NCBI GenBank assembly: GCA_003116875.1
Contig: BCKT01000001.1
Coordinates: forward strand, 511,763 to 575,762
Origin: Takashimella koratensis
Lineage: Eukaryota > Basidiomycota > Tremellomycetes > Trichosporonales > Tetragoniomycetaceae
DNA: 64,000 nucleotides
Reading direction: 5' to 3'
Both the position numbers and the translations under genes were made by a program. Shown piece by piece: positions 46,966 to 58,571 of the stretch; positions within the stretch are counted from its first letter, which is position 1, and every line of letters begins with the position of its first letter. The notes below the pieces were generated by a model. That model was not told where the DNA came from and searched no databases. It worked only from the letters and a program-made list of their open reading frames with translations.

Positions 46966-47823
46966 TTAGCAGCACTCCTCGAGCTATAGGTTGTCAGCGG
47001 GGTACGGAGGGCGCTTTGTCTGAGGATGAAGAGCAAGAATGAGAGTGAAGTGAGGGGGGGGGGGGGGTGACTTACGCCGCAGCAGCAGATTTCCTCGAGA
47101 GCGCAGCAGCAGAGGATGCCCTGGAGAAGAAGCGGTGTCAGCGCCCAAGTAACCCTTCCTCTTCACACAACAACTACACTCGAGTCGCTCTTGTCGACTT
47201 GACACGGCGATCCTCGTGGTACTAGGCTGCTCTAGGGGATCTAGGGGATTGCGCAAACCCGTCCATGGCACTCTGCATCTACCTCAGACAACTCCTCCAC
47301 GACCCTCTCTTCGTTGCAAAGTACTCCAGGGCAATCTTGAGAACTCGGAACTCGACACTCACGTCACTACACAAAGCATTAGCATACCCTCCAAACAATG
47401 AAGAGGCTGGAACAGAGCAAGAGGTTGGGGTGGGGGGAGAGACTCAACACCACACGTACAGGAAAGCGCAGCAAGGGCCGAGACCACCCCTGAGACGCTG
47501 AGGCTGCTCGGTGGCCTGCTCTTGGCGCTGGTTGGGGACTTCCTGGGGTTGAACGGCAGCGTCTGGGTTGGGAAGGATAGGTCAGTCGCGCGTCGTGAGG
47601 CTCAAGTAGGTGTAGGGGAAAGGAGATTAGGTAGGACAGAGGTTGGGGAGAGAACGTTGGAGGAAACGAAGTGAGAGGAGAGGAGTGGAGAGGGCGCAAC
47701 AGGGGGAAAGCGCGGACTGTGCGCGTAACGAAGGTGAGGGTGAGGAGGGGAGGAAGGGGGGAAGGTAAAGAGAGTGGACTAACTCATTCCCTTGTTGGCG
47801 GCGGGCTGGGCAGTAGCGGGCAT
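46966..47823 (-). CDS. Small Cys-rich CYSTM-like membrane protein (multi-intron)
   Basis: A tiny gene of about 75 residues, built from short exons. Exon 1 is MPATAQPAANKGM (47784-47823). Exon 2 starts at 47562 with NAAVQPQEVPNQRQEQATEQPQRLRGGLGPCCAFL. A Cys-rich exon near 47132-47088 gives GILCCCALEEICCCG, and the last exon gives LEECC plus TAA (46966-46968). An N-terminal Pro/Gln-rich part followed by RGG and a Cys-rich amphipathic end is the pattern of fungal CYSTM-type stress proteins that sit at the plasma membrane. Exon 2 ends in phase 2 (CT|GTACGT), whereas the Cys-rich exon fits phase 0. A further small exon is therefore needed; a 19-nt candidate lies at 47388-47406. The middle of this model is therefore unsure. 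Confidence 0.55.
47054..47067. repeat. G14 homopolymer (C14 in the Cys-rich gene's last intron)
   Basis: Fourteen G on the plus strand just downstream of the GTAAGTCA donor (minus strand) of the last intron of the Cys-rich gene. Confidence 0.9.
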
Positions 47824-47870
47824 GTTGTTGTGGTGGTGTGATGTGGTGTGGTGATGAAGTGGTGAGCAAG

Positions 47871-47894
47871 GTGAGTGAGTGAGTGAGTGAGTGA
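47871..47894. repeat. (GTGA)6 tetranucleotide repeat
   Basis: Six tandem GTGA units, about 50 bases upstream of the Cys-rich gene's start codon, probably in its leader. Confidence 0.9.
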
Positions 47895-47935
47895 CGAGTG
47901 GGTGGCAACAGGGAGACCGAACCGGTGACCGTGTT

Positions 47936-47943
47936 TTTATATA
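47936..47943 (-). promoter_or_regulatory. TATA box of the Cys-rich gene
   Basis: TATATAAA on the minus strand, about 113 bases upstream of the ATG at 47823. It is the only strong TATA box in this spacer and suggests a regulated, possibly stress-inducible promoter. Confidence 0.6.
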
Positions 47944-47957
47944 GAGAGGCCAGGGGT

Positions 47958-47973
47958 GGGGGGGGGGGGGGGG
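47958..47973. repeat. G16 homopolymer run
   Basis: Sixteen G on the plus strand, immediately upstream (relative to the minus-strand gene) of the TATA box at 47936-47943. Confidence 0.9.
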
Positions 47974-48312
47974 AAGGGGGACTGTGCATGGCTGGTGTAT
48001 CGGTGGGGATCAAAGGAGGAGCGCGGGTGGAGGAGAGGACTAAATGCCTCGCTATTGGGTGCCAAAGGGGTCGTGAGGTAGCTAAGGAGGAGAGCACAGT
48101 AAAGACATGACCACAAAGGCGGGAGGGGAGGAGGAAGGAGCGAGGGCAGAAGGGTGCGAGGACGGAGACAGATTGATGGGTCCGACAGCAGTGCGACGCG
48201 CAGAGGGAGAGGGAAGGGGAGGGGGAAGCAGTGTCAACAGGCCCCAAGCGACTCTGTTGAGATCTGGCCGGAAGCTACCGCGACCCCGAGGTTGCTTGCC
48301 CAAAATGGCAGT

Positions 48313-48352
48313 GACCCAGATGACCCAGATGACCCAGATCGACCCAGATCGA
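48313..48352. repeat. GACCCAGAT(C) tandem repeat
   Basis: Four to five tandem 9-10-mers of GACCCAGAT/GACCCAGATC. Confidence 0.85.
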
Positions 48353-48628
48353 CCCATTCTATTCTATCCTTGCTGTATCGCTATCTCATTCGCTGCCTGG
48401 CTACAGTCCATAAGCTAGACATTTACCCCTGGCGTCGCACAGCTGTGGTTGTTGACAATCAACTACACGGGCCTGCCTTCCTGCCTCGCTTCCACCCCAC
48501 CGCTTGGCATTTCGCACCTGTCCGATCCCAGTGGTCAAAAATAAACGTGTGACGTATCAGCGTCCGTCAAACAAAGCTACAATACGCTCGGTGTATTTCC
48601 ATCACGCTAAGGGCAAAGGGCATAGGGT

Positions 48629-48657
48629 AGGGAGGGAGGGAGGGAGGGAGGGAGGGA
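48629..48657. repeat. (GGGA)n repeat
   Basis: About seven tandem GGGA units in intergenic DNA. Confidence 0.9.
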
Positions 48658-49169
48658 CCCAAGGGAGATACCGACACCGACACCCACACGGGGGAACCAC
48701 GGAACGCGGGGCGGTGGTGATGGTTCATTTAGCGCAGTTTGGCAAACCACAGCAACGCTGTGCATGGTGAATGGGGAATACAGCGCCGAGCCGAGCAGAT
48801 AAGCAAAAATGCAGATGAGCCATTCAAAGCGATTCACCAGACGCGACCTTGACATTGAGCGGACTTGACAGTCCAGCTCATCGGCCAAGGTCATTCATGA
48901 CTGCTCCGTCAAATCTCTTCACCGACACCGAATCCCTCGGCTTCTGGACGAAAAGCACCCGCGTACTCCAGATCTTTCCCGCCTTCAGTCACCAGCCACA
49001 GTTCGGCTCCGGTCTAGACCTTGCCTTGGCAGGGGAGCATCGTGAATCAATCACCAGTACGACCAGTAACTGTGCACCGCCCTCACAAGAACTTGATTGC
49101 GTTTGGCATGATGTACATACACATGCATTTCGTCTACCTCTCCTCCCATGCTAAGCGAAAGGGTCTCGC

Positions 49170-50643
49170 CTACTTGAACAAAAACTGACAGCTGTACACT
49201 TTTTCGTCGGCGTCCCAATGCTCCCATGTCGACTCGGGATCCTCTTCTTCATCCACCATCTCCTTGGCCGGGATTGCAAATGAGATAGTCTCATATGGCT
49301 CAGCCGCAATCTGCCCAAGGCGAACGTTGTTAGTTCAAATACAAGTGATACCACGCAATGTGATGAATGGCAGAACGTTTCAAAGAAATGGGTAGATAGG
49401 GGGGAGAGGTCAGTCACACAACTCACCATCATGTACTGGAACGCGCGGTTGGGTACCTCCCGCTTCTGCTCAAACGCAGACATGAACCGCCGCCGTGGTC
49501 GTTCGCCCGCTTTTATCTCGGGGTAGGAGACAGTGAACAACAGGCCTAGTCGCTGGTTGGTCGGTTCGCGGATCTTGACGATTTTGTAACCTGGGTAGGA
49601 TTGGAGGAAAGTCATGTATCAGCAATGGTGTTGGCGTGGTAGAGTGGTTTTCTGCAAAGCTGAAACTCTTCTCAACTATCCGCATTGAAAGCCCGGACGC
49701 AACCTTGTCCTCACTCCCCACTGGTCGGCCTCCTCTTTACCTCTCCTGCGGTCCCCCATCGCCCCTCATCAACGCAGCCCAACCCCCCAGGCACATATCT
49801 TTTCTCATGCCCCGAGTAAATCCCAGCGGCTCTTCCTATCCAACTTTTCCTCCCCTACGCTCATCCCTACCTCCAGTCCAAACTCACCAGGCCGCCCAAT
49901 CTTCACAAACACCTTCTTCTTGACTACCGGCGCTGACGCGGCAGGCTTCATCGCCAACGCCGCCTCGTAGTTGTCCTTGGCAGCACGTCGGGCGAGGTTG
50001 GTCTGGTGTTTCTTTCCCTGCGTGTGGGCGAGGTACGACCCTTCGTTGACGTGGAGAGTGAGGCAAAGTCGGCATTCGAGGGTTCCCAAGTGTGTCCTAT
50101 GATGAAAAGCCGGTAGTCAGCGTTTGCGATACGGCAGTTGACAGCGATGAGTTAGGTTGATAGGGGAGAGGAGAACTTTGCTCACCTCAAGATGTAAGGG
50201 TCCTTTGCCAGGTCAATCGTCTCCATAGCGAGCTTTCGCAACCGCTCTCTCCGATCAATCGCCGTCTCCTGCCCACCGGCTAGGTTAGAGTATAGTAGTC
50301 AGCGCCGTTCATGTTTGGAAAAGGTAGAAACGGCAAGCACCTGCCTGCCCCCAGTTGTGCACTCACCAACACCACCACCGCCTTTGTTCGCGCCAGCTCG
50401 ATTCTAGCAAAAGTCAGTGACAAGTCTCTTCCTATCCATTTCCCCTGAAATATCCTGTGCGACCCATCTGTGAGGGTAGGAAGCTGCGATGGATGCCGCT
50501 TCGATTCCAGTTGGAGGAACGAGAGTAATGAACCGACACTCACTTGGTAATCTGCACGAATCGTCAGTTACGTCGTCACATGACTGCGTCAAGAACGGGA
50601 AGGATATGGGGCAGTATGGCCAGGAAAGAGAACACTTACCCAT
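49170..50643 (-). CDS. SF3A2: Splicing factor 3A subunit 2 (SF3a66/Prp11)
   Basis: Component of the U2 snRNP SF3a complex, needed to form the prespliceosome. The start is only ATGG (50640-50643). Tiny exons give MDYQNRAGANKGGGV and GGQETAIDRRERLRKLAMETIDLAKDPYILR. Then comes a matrin-type C2H2 zinc finger: LGTLECRLCLTLHVNEGSYLAHTQGKKHQTNLARR (Cys...Cys...His...His). Next are KKKVFVKIGRPGYKIVKIREP and QRLGLLFTVSYPEI, with FQYMMIAAEPYETISFAIPAKE and a C-terminal EDPESTWEHWDADEKVYSCQFLFK. The length (about 220 residues) matches fungal Prp11; the human protein has an extra Pro-rich tail that is absent here. At least seven introns. Divergent from RRP8. Confidence 0.95.
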
Positions 50644-50965
50644 GCTGTGTTGAAGGTACCGTCTAGGTCGGGGATAAGGATAAAGATGAGGTTGACGACG
50701 AGGGAGGTGCTGATGGCGTCGAGCGAGGTCAAAGTGGCGAGTGTAATGAAAAGGTAATCACAAGATGGTTTTATTTATATCGCCGTTAGTTTTATTACAC
50801 GTGTGGCACTTTCCCATTAGGCAGATATCGAGGGTAGGCCCGGGGCCCCGCACCGACGCTGACCGCCCGCAGAATTTCAGATTTCGGATCCCAGTCAGTT
50901 TGGCCTGCACATGTTGAACCATCTCTCAACACCTCACCCACCTAACCTCACCGTGATCTCTCGAC
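50644..50965. promoter_or_regulatory. Bidirectional promoter, SF3A2 / RRP8
   Basis: A 322-base spacer between divergent starts. It has an A/T-rich core (TTTTATTTATATCG near 50769-50782) and a palindromic CACGTG E-box at 50798-50803. Factor identity is not known here. Confidence 0.55.
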
Positions 50966-52817
50966 ATGTCCCTATTCCCGTCCTCATTTGAGACGGGCAT
51001 CACCGCCTCCGCCTCAACCTCCTCCCCCTCCAGCTCGAAGAAGCGTAAACACTCCGCCGCCGGGTCCGGGGGGTCTCGAGCCGACCAACTCCGCGCAACT
51101 CAGGTCAACCTCGACAAGTTGATCGCCAAGGTCGAGCGAGGGGAAGTCAGGGAGCGTGCAGGACACGAGCGGATGGGAGCGGGCGTTGGAGAGGGTGGAG
51201 GGAAAAGACACAAGGGGAAGGGCAGGGTGGAGGATGAGGAGAGCAGGGTCAGAGAGGGGAAGGGATATGGACGAGGTGGAGACAAGGGGTCGGACAGGCG
51301 GGACGGGGACAAGGCGGATAGGCGCGGAGACGATGGACATGGACGTGGGGATCGGCCCAAATTCGACAACCAGCGCAACCAGCGAGACCGTGACCAGCGT
51401 GATCAGCGCCAAGGAGGCAAACCCGCTCAGCACGGATCTCACTCGTCCCCCGCGCAGTCCAAGTTCAAGTCACCAAAATCACCCAACACCTCCCATGCCC
51501 ACAACAAGACCGAGAGACCCTCTACTTCGAACCTCGAGAAACCCTCATTCAAATCCGCGTCCAGCTCGTCCACCTCTCGCCCAGCCCCCGCCGAGCTGCC
51601 GCTCCCGCACAATTTCGGCGGGTCTGGGTCCAAGTCCCCCGCCGGCGGGTCGGCCGCGTTGACCGATATGCAGAAGGGGATGCAGGCAAAGCTCGAGGGA
51701 GCCAGGTTCAGGTGGATCAATGAACAACTGTATTCGATTCCGTCCACCGAGGCGGTCGCAATGATGCAGCGCGACCCCAAGATCTTTGCCGATGTGAGTT
51801 GAGACCACTTTACTGTGATTGAGATAATGCTTATTCTGTTGTTCACAGTATCACCACACGCACCGAGCTTTGACCTCGGCGTGGCCGTCCCCTCCGCTTC
51901 CACTGATCGTCGACCGCCTCTCCGCTTTAGCACGGCGCACGGTCATCGTCGACCTGGGATGCGGCGACGCCGGGCTCGCGCGTGCTCTCGTGCCCCGGGG
52001 CTTTATCGTGCTCAGCTTTGACCTCGTCGGAGACTCGGGTATCACTCATGCGCTGAAGGGAGAGAGCGGAGAGGACAGCGATGGTTCGACGCAGACCAAG
52101 GGAGGCTGGGTGGTTGAAGCTGATTTCCTCACACACGTTCCACTCCCCGGCCGACCAGGCGGCGATACCGACGCTTCCGCCCAGGATCAAGATGAAGCCA
52201 TTCCCGAGCCTGAAATCGGAAAGGCTGGGAAGAACGCGAAGAGCAAGGGGAAACAATCGGCAAAGAAACATGCAAACCCAGCAGCAAGCGAAGTTGTCGA
52301 CGTTGTTGTGTGTTGTCTTAGTTTGATGGGCGTTAATTGGCTAGGTGGAATCTATGAGGCGTGTCGCGTTTTGCGTAAAGGGTGAGTCTGAACGACCCCA
52401 AGCGAGGTCGAGGGACGAGGCTGGGCTAGAGGAGAGGAGGGGAAACGGTATCCTTTGTCATCATTGGGACAGCTTTGCTGACGATACTCTTAATCTGCGC
52501 TGTGGATCCAGAGGCCAGCTGCATATTGCCGAAGTCACTTCCCGTTTCGTCTCGACTGACGACTTTGTCACCGCCGTCGAATCGTTTGGTTTCCATTTGA
52601 ACAAACAGGCAAGTCGCAAATTTTAAACTTGCAAGCATTCTGGATTGATCCTGATATTTTTGACACCTAGGAAGAGCCCTCGACCCACTTCACTTTGTTT
52701 GAATTCACAAAGACCGTCGAGGTGCCGGTTGGTCCTGTACCCTCGAAGCCTGGATGGACCGCTCGCGTAGCAGAGGGTGAACAAATCCTGCGAGGCTGTG
52801 TCTACAAGAAGCGATAG
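50966..52817 (+). CDS. RRP8: Rrp8-type 25S rRNA (m1A) methyltransferase, nucleolar
   Basis: S-adenosylmethionine-dependent methyltransferase for a base in the large-subunit rRNA (family role). Exon 1 has a long basic, disordered N-terminus (KKRKHS; Arg/Gly/Asp/Gln-rich 51300-51420) typical of nucleolar proteins, then the conserved block ALTDMQKGMQAKLEGARFRWINEQLYS. After an intron near 51795-51849 the catalytic domain starts: YHHTHRALTSAWPSPPLPLIVDRL, motif I VIVDLGCGDAGLA, VLSFDLV, and motif IV-like DVVVCCLSLMGVNW, then GGIYEACRVLRKG and IAEVTSRF. A Ser/Lys-rich insert of about 60 residues separates the central strands (52190-52270). It ends ILRGCVYKKR (stop 52815-52817). Intron near 52382-52510 lies next to the RVLRKG codons. 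Confidence 0.92.
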
Positions 52818-53077
52818 TGTGAGGATGAGATCGTTGATTCTCTCCCCCACGTCTCTTTTGGTCAGCGCGTTTACTGTAGTTTTGATTCTTCATCGTCGAA
52901 AGTAGTCTCGCAGCATGCATGGGATCGTAAATCGTCGTCTCTACATCAATGTACACTGTCCCAGGCCTAGGCCTAAGCGGCCTTAAGTTTGGCCAAGTGA
53001 TTTCGCCGATTGACCCCCCTACACTACTTCCACAAGTTCAAGAGACCTAATGCAAGACAAAGCTCTGCACCGATCCT

Positions 53078-56000
53078 TCACCGGACGCGCACTCTGCGCG
53101 CCAGACTCTCCACTCTCCGTTCGAGATCTTTTCTCTCTAGATCCCACCTCCACACTTGAGCTTCTGGGCTATCTTTCCTACTTCTCCAATTTGCCAACAC
53201 CTTGGCTTCACCCTTCACCCCTATACCCTCGCCCATCGCAGCTGCCCTTACCGGCCCAGCACGCGAGATATCCACGATCCTCGATCGGGTCTGGTACGCC
53301 GCCACTGCCCTAAACAGGACCTTTGATTCCGCCTCCAGCGCTCTCCTCGCGATCGGGGTCACCGCTTTCGTGGGCGTAACCAACGCTTCGTCGTCGTCTT
53401 CGTCTGTGGATGACAAAGCATCGAGCGCGGGGACAGGTGGTTCCCCGCCTGTCTTGTCCTTGTCGTCTGACGAACCAAACTCGACATGGGTGGGCGCGGT
53501 CGTGACGTGCACATGAGGCAGGGCAGGGAGGCTATAGACGTCATTGAACAGATCTCGAGATTTGAGAAACGCGTTCTCAGTGCGTAAGAAACGTATCGCG
53601 CTTCGAAGATTATCGACCTGTTCAACAAGATGGGCAACTTCAATCCCTCCTGACCCAACGACAACAAGTTCTTGCGCGCCCGGAACTCCAAGTGCTCGAC
53701 CATCGACGCCGATACCCAGCCCGACGCCAGCTGCAGCACCTCCAGCAGCAGCAGCATTACCAGTAAAGCCTGATCCGGCTGCGCTGCCTCCACCGCCTTC
53801 GCGACGCAACCGCGCGTTCTCGGCCTCGAGCGTATCTTGTTCTGCCTGGAGCTGCTCGATTGCGTCCTCGTAGACTTTTTCTTGCTTCTTGGCTTTGGCC
53901 ACATCATTCTCCAACCCCAAAATGATCTCGGCCTGGTTGGGAACATCAGCATTAATCCCATGATATCTTGAAACCGCTTCTTTACACCCACTTGTTTCCG
54001 CGTAGCTTCGAGTCGGCGCTCGAGTGTCTCCACTTTGACCCCCGCTTCTTGAAGACTTTGGTCCTGTATCATTGTCAGAACGCTGTTTCCAGGATACCCA
54101 CAAGGACAAAGCTTCTCAATACGAGATCCTAGCTCACCCTGATCTTGACCTCGCGGAGCATATCCTTGAGGTCTTCCGATAAGCGCACAATCTTGATCTC
54201 AGCCTCGGCATCGTGACTCGCGGCCTCCTTGATGATTGCAACTCTGGCCAGCCACGGTGATGGCACGATCACTATTGTAACATGTGTCAGCCCAGCTTGA
54301 TCGACCCGTTTCCTTTCTTCCCCTGCGGTGGGCAAAACAAAAGTCGCCCTCTGATCGCTTCACTCACTCGACACGACTTTACCACTCTTCGCGGCACTTC
54401 GAATCTTAGCCAACGCCTCGCCGAGTTCGGCACCAAGACGCGAGACGAACATCCCGATCGTCTCCCACGGCGGAGTTTCGCCCGACGTAGACGTGTGCGC
54501 AGTGATCTCATGCAAGAACCCCTCGATATCGCTCAGTCGGAGAGGCGCCTTGGTTGCGCGGATACTCGCTGTGTGTTGTCCGATTCTCATGGCCAACTGT
54601 AGAGGAAACGGTCAGTGTCAGAATTTTCAGCAGTGTCAGGAAAGGGTGACAGAAACGGTCGACGCACTTGGACAGCAAGGTCGACCGCGTTGGATACCGA
54701 CGACGCAAGGTCGATCAGCGTCCCCGTGAGCTCCGGGGAAAGTGCAGCCGACGATCGAGTGATCTGTTCCACCTCTGCCACGAGTTTGCTGTGGAGAGTC
54801 TTTTGTCAGAGTTTCTGCGCAAGGTCAATCTTGAAGCACGACTTACCTCGAGGGGACTTTGACGTTTCGTACTTGTTCCAAAATCCGTTGAACAGGCTCG
54901 TATACACCTTCATCGAGAGATGACTCGCCGACGTCGATGACGATATCTGCGACATAGAGTTTTGATCAGCTACCACACGCGCACAAGAAGGATCTGACCA
55001 ATTGCACCATATTACCCACCTTCTTCAGTAGCCAGAGAGAGGATAGATTGCCTAGCGAAACCAACTGCAGCCGCGAAATTGTCAAGGTCAAAGTCGACGC
55101 TATATGCGAGACCGAGTTGTCGTTCGGGGACGTCCGCATCGGGTCGGTTGAACATTTGTTCCGCCAAGTGATCGAACTGAGCGATGAGGCTGTTTGAAGC
55201 ACATCACAAATGTAACAAAATCGTGGTCAGCTGATCCTTTGGAGCGTGTTATTCTGTAACTCACCTAGACAAGTCCCGGGCACAGTCTCCCTCATTAAAC
55301 TCGTCCGCTTTCACCTGAGCGATCCACCCGTCGACTCGAGCCTCGACTCCTCCAATTTCCGTGACCACCTTACCCAGGGCGACATACGTTTCTGGGTCCG
55401 ATCTCACCAGCACCCCCGCAAACCTTGCATTGAGTGTCGCAAAGTGCCTCAGCTTCCCACGTAGCTCACACACCCCCACGAGCGCCTCGGCTGCCGCTGT
55501 ATGCAGGGCCGAGGGGATACTGTGGAGCTGCGAGATGACGGAGAGGAGAATGTCGAGTTTGGAGGAGAGTCGGTGGAAGAATAGAAGCGCAGTGACGGAA
55601 TCTACCTCGGTAGCGTGGTATGCGTCAGGAAGGTACGCCTGAGCATCGAAAGGGTCAGCCACGATTTGAAAGTTATCTGTGGGTGTCGTTTACGTACCTG
55701 GACGATAGCGAGGTGCTCGGCAAGCTGTGCTGCCTCGAGCTTCTTCAACTCGAGATCCACCGTCTTGCTCTGCGACTTTGCGGCTGACGACTGCAGCTTG
55801 AGGTTGAGGTTCAAGAGTGCCTGCGACTCTTTGCTCGCTGATGCCGACTCGGATTCTTGCGTTGCCTGCTGCATTCGGAGCGAGTCGATCTCGCTGTTGG
55901 TGTAGAACAAAACATCAGTCTCATATCTCGCTTTCGAAGCTACAACCATCTTCTCCTTCGACTCACGTTTGAAGACTGCCGACGAGTTCGCGGAACTGCG

Positions 56001-58310
56001 TGATAGTCCCTTCCATGTCGAGGACGACACCCTCAAGATCCGTGGACCGCTGACGTTCGTCTCGCAGCTGTAACGAGAGCGACTCTGATCATTTGGTCAG
56101 CTCACTTCACCGAAACTGTCAATATAATCAACGCACCAATCTCCTCGTTGAGTTGTTTCTCGGTCTCGACATGGTTCTCCTCCAACTCGTCGTTGAGGTC
56201 TTTGAGCGCCTCGAGGTCTTCAATGGTGATCCGCATCTCTTCGATACGCTTTCCAAATCGATCAGCTCTTACTCTTTCGACTCAGTACACCGTAAACTCA
56301 CCTCTCCCATCTGCAAGTTGCGCTCGGTGAGCTGCACCAGCATCTCTTCTGCACCCAACGCATCGTCCAGCTGAGCTTTGAGATCTTCGACTTGAGCCTC
56401 TGCATTGCTCAATTTGGCTTCCGCAAACTCCAGTTGGCCTGCACCGTGTATCAGCCATAGCTCGTATGGACTTTTTCGCTCCTTGCTCACTTTGAAGATC
56501 GTCCTGGGAGATGACACCTTTCTCCAAATCGGATATCTTCGCCTTGTACTCTTTCTCCGCATCTGCTGACATGTCTCGCAGTCTGTAGAAAGGCGTCAGC
56601 TGACAGTTCGCGGACTATCACGTCTGCTTCAATAGCTCACCGGATCAGGGCCTCTTTCAAACGCTCGTTGTGTTTCTCGAGCTGAACGAAAGCAAGTGAC
56701 GTCCTATCTCCGTCCCCTTCTCCCACGGGCTTCTCGTACTCCGCTATATTCCAAACATATCAGATCACGTCTCTTCACTTCTGACCTCTTACCCAAACTC
56801 ACCGTTTTCCTCCTTCAACACCGCAACCTCCATCTCAAGCTCTGCAATCTTCTCATTCAAAAGCGTCGACTCATGTTCGGCTGCTTCTGCGCGTTCTTCA
56901 GCTACTTCGCGGTCGAGGGTTGCCATTTCAAGTTGATCCGTTGCTTCGGAAGCGCGGGTCTCGAGAAGTGCGTTTTCTGATTGGAGGTCTCGCGAGAGTC
57001 TTTGCGCTGCAACGAAAGATGCTTGGACTTCTTGCAGTTTTGCTAGAACAAGCGATGTAAGCCTTCAGGACCGAGTGTGAAGCTAAGCGAGGGAAGAGCT
57101 CGAGACTCACCTTGAAGCTTGACACGAGCAGCACGCAACGTCTCCGTCTCACTCGATTGACTTTCAAGCATTCTTATCTTCTCCTGGTCCTCATGCTTCC
57201 GGGTCTCAAGTAAGCGGATCTTGATTCGCAATTCTTCGAGCTCGCGTTTCTGCGCGAAGACGGTGGGCGTGGCGGTTGAGTCGTGTTCCGGCGAAGAAGC
57301 TGGTAGCTCGGTTGGCTGTTTCAGAGCGATTGGAGAAGTCAGAGTGACTGCGGTCCTGGTGGGTGAGCTCGGACCTGTCTGAGGAGAAGTAACAGGGGCG
57401 ACAGTTGTCGTCGCAGCGGGCGCAGGGACGGGCGGAGGGCCCATTGCTGAGAACGTCGCTTTGCTCGGTTCTGGCGCTACATCCCCGTGAGGCGAAGCGA
57501 CACGTTTCCCCGAGGTTCTCAGAGCAGCTGCTACAGCCTGTTCAGTCGGCGACACCGCCCTAGCCGCTGCAGACGGAGGCCGAGCGGCGGTCCGACCACT
57601 CGCAGCACGCGGAGTTTGAGCAGGAGGAGAGCGCGATTCAGTCCGCGGTGGGCTAACGGGAGACGCTCGAGATGCAGATGCGGAGGCAGAGGCTGAGGCA
57701 GAGGCTGAGGCAGAGGCTGAGGTTCTTGTCGCGACAGCTTTCTGGGGAGACGAGGAGCGGGTCGATGTGGAAGATGCTAAGCGTGATATGGTCGGTGTCG
57801 GCGGAGGTCGGGTCGAGGCAGGTCGGCTCTACAAAGGAGTGATGATCAGCAAAGGAGATATACGAAATGAGAGCGAAGAGAGAGAGATGGAACTCTGGTG
57901 CACATACCGAGGAGGCCTTGGGAGTAGGTGGAGGAGCTTCGAGGATCTTGACTAGGCTAGGTCGGACAAAGACACCGTGTGCTGCCGCGCAATTAAAGTA
58001 TCGCTCGCCTTTGACTGACCCATCGTTCTTGCCCGTCGCTCCGTCGCTGTGATACCATCAGAACCTCTTCCGCTCTCAACGGCTAGTAATTAAACCTATC
58101 ACTCAATGCTTTAGGTCCACCACGCCTGCAACCTCCTTGGAGGCAAGTTGCACTTATGTCGCAACGTATCAAATCATGACTTGGGACTCACAGCTCGACG
58201 CCGACCCAGTGCCCAGAAGAAAACGCCGGGTTGAAGCCGGTCCACCGGACGTAGCCGATGCCCGCGGACACAGACACGCGCGCGCCGATGGGGACTTCTG
58301 TGGTAGCCAT
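53078..58310 (-). CDS. Dynactin p150Glued subunit (CAP-Gly + coiled coils)
   Basis: Largest dynactin subunit; links dynein to microtubules and cargo. The start MATTEVPIGARVSVSAGIGYVRWTGFNPAFSSGHWVGVEL, then DGATGKNDGSVKGERYFNCAAAHGVFVRPSLVKIL, is a complete CAP-Gly domain with its GKNDGS motif. Ser/Pro/Ala-rich basic linker follows with a Ser-Ala repeat (near 57676-57720). Then come long coiled coils (from KRELEELRIKIRLLETRKHEDQEKIR to about 55700) and a conserved mid-domain of the dynactin family (DAYHATEVDSVTALLFFHRL, ARDLSSLIAQFDHLAEQMFNRPDADVPERQLGLAYSVDFDLDNFAAAVGFARQSI). A second coiled coil and a C-terminal part end ESLARRVRVR at 53078. At least ten introns, so exon edges are approximate. 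Divergent from eIF3k. Confidence 0.9.
57676..57722. repeat. GCAGAGGCTGAG-type repeat encoding a Ser-Ala run in p150Glued
   Basis: Tandem 12-mer/6-mer units encode about eight Ser-Ala pairs in the linker after the CAP-Gly domain. Length is likely variable between strains. Confidence 0.85.
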
Positions 58311-58571
58311 GGGCGTGATGCGGGCGGGTTTGGTCGTTGGCGAGAGGTGTCCGTGGTGGTTGTTGTGTATGGACGTGAGAGACGACCTTCTTGGTCGCTG
58401 TGACGCGCTCGAGCCAAACATTAATCTGCGACACGTCATTCGCTTCCGGTTTCTGGGCTGCCACGTGGGATTTGATAACGCTTTTAGCATCCAGAGTTCC
58501 CAATTTTCTCCTTCCTTGTGTCTTTTGCGTTTTTTGTTCTCCTCCTCTTAGCCACCACCACTGCTTCAGCC
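58311..58571. promoter_or_regulatory. Bidirectional promoter, p150Glued / eIF3k
   Basis: 261 bases between divergent ATGs. A C/T-rich leader precedes the eIF3k start (CTTCCTTGTGTC region). No TATA box is evident. Confidence 0.6.

Larger units (their letters stand above)
47824..49169. other. Cys-rich gene promoter and SF3A2 3' flank, repeat-rich
   Basis: About 1.35 kb holding several tandem repeats: GTGA units 47871-47894, G16 at 47958-47973, GACCCAGAT units near 48313-48352 and GGGA units 48629-48657. No gene is supported; an open frame at 48897-49154 was rejected for lack of any domain-like feature. Confidence 0.45.

Noticed and set aside
48897..49154. Open frame of 85 codons starting MTAPSNLF
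   Set aside because: No family-like pattern, no clear promoter, and it runs into the SF3A2 3' flank; kept as non-coding.
49620..49680. tRNA-like stretch (GTGGTAGAGTGGTTTTCTGCAAA)
   Set aside because: No acceptor/anticodon/T-arm can be folded; it lies in an SF3A2 intron/exon area.
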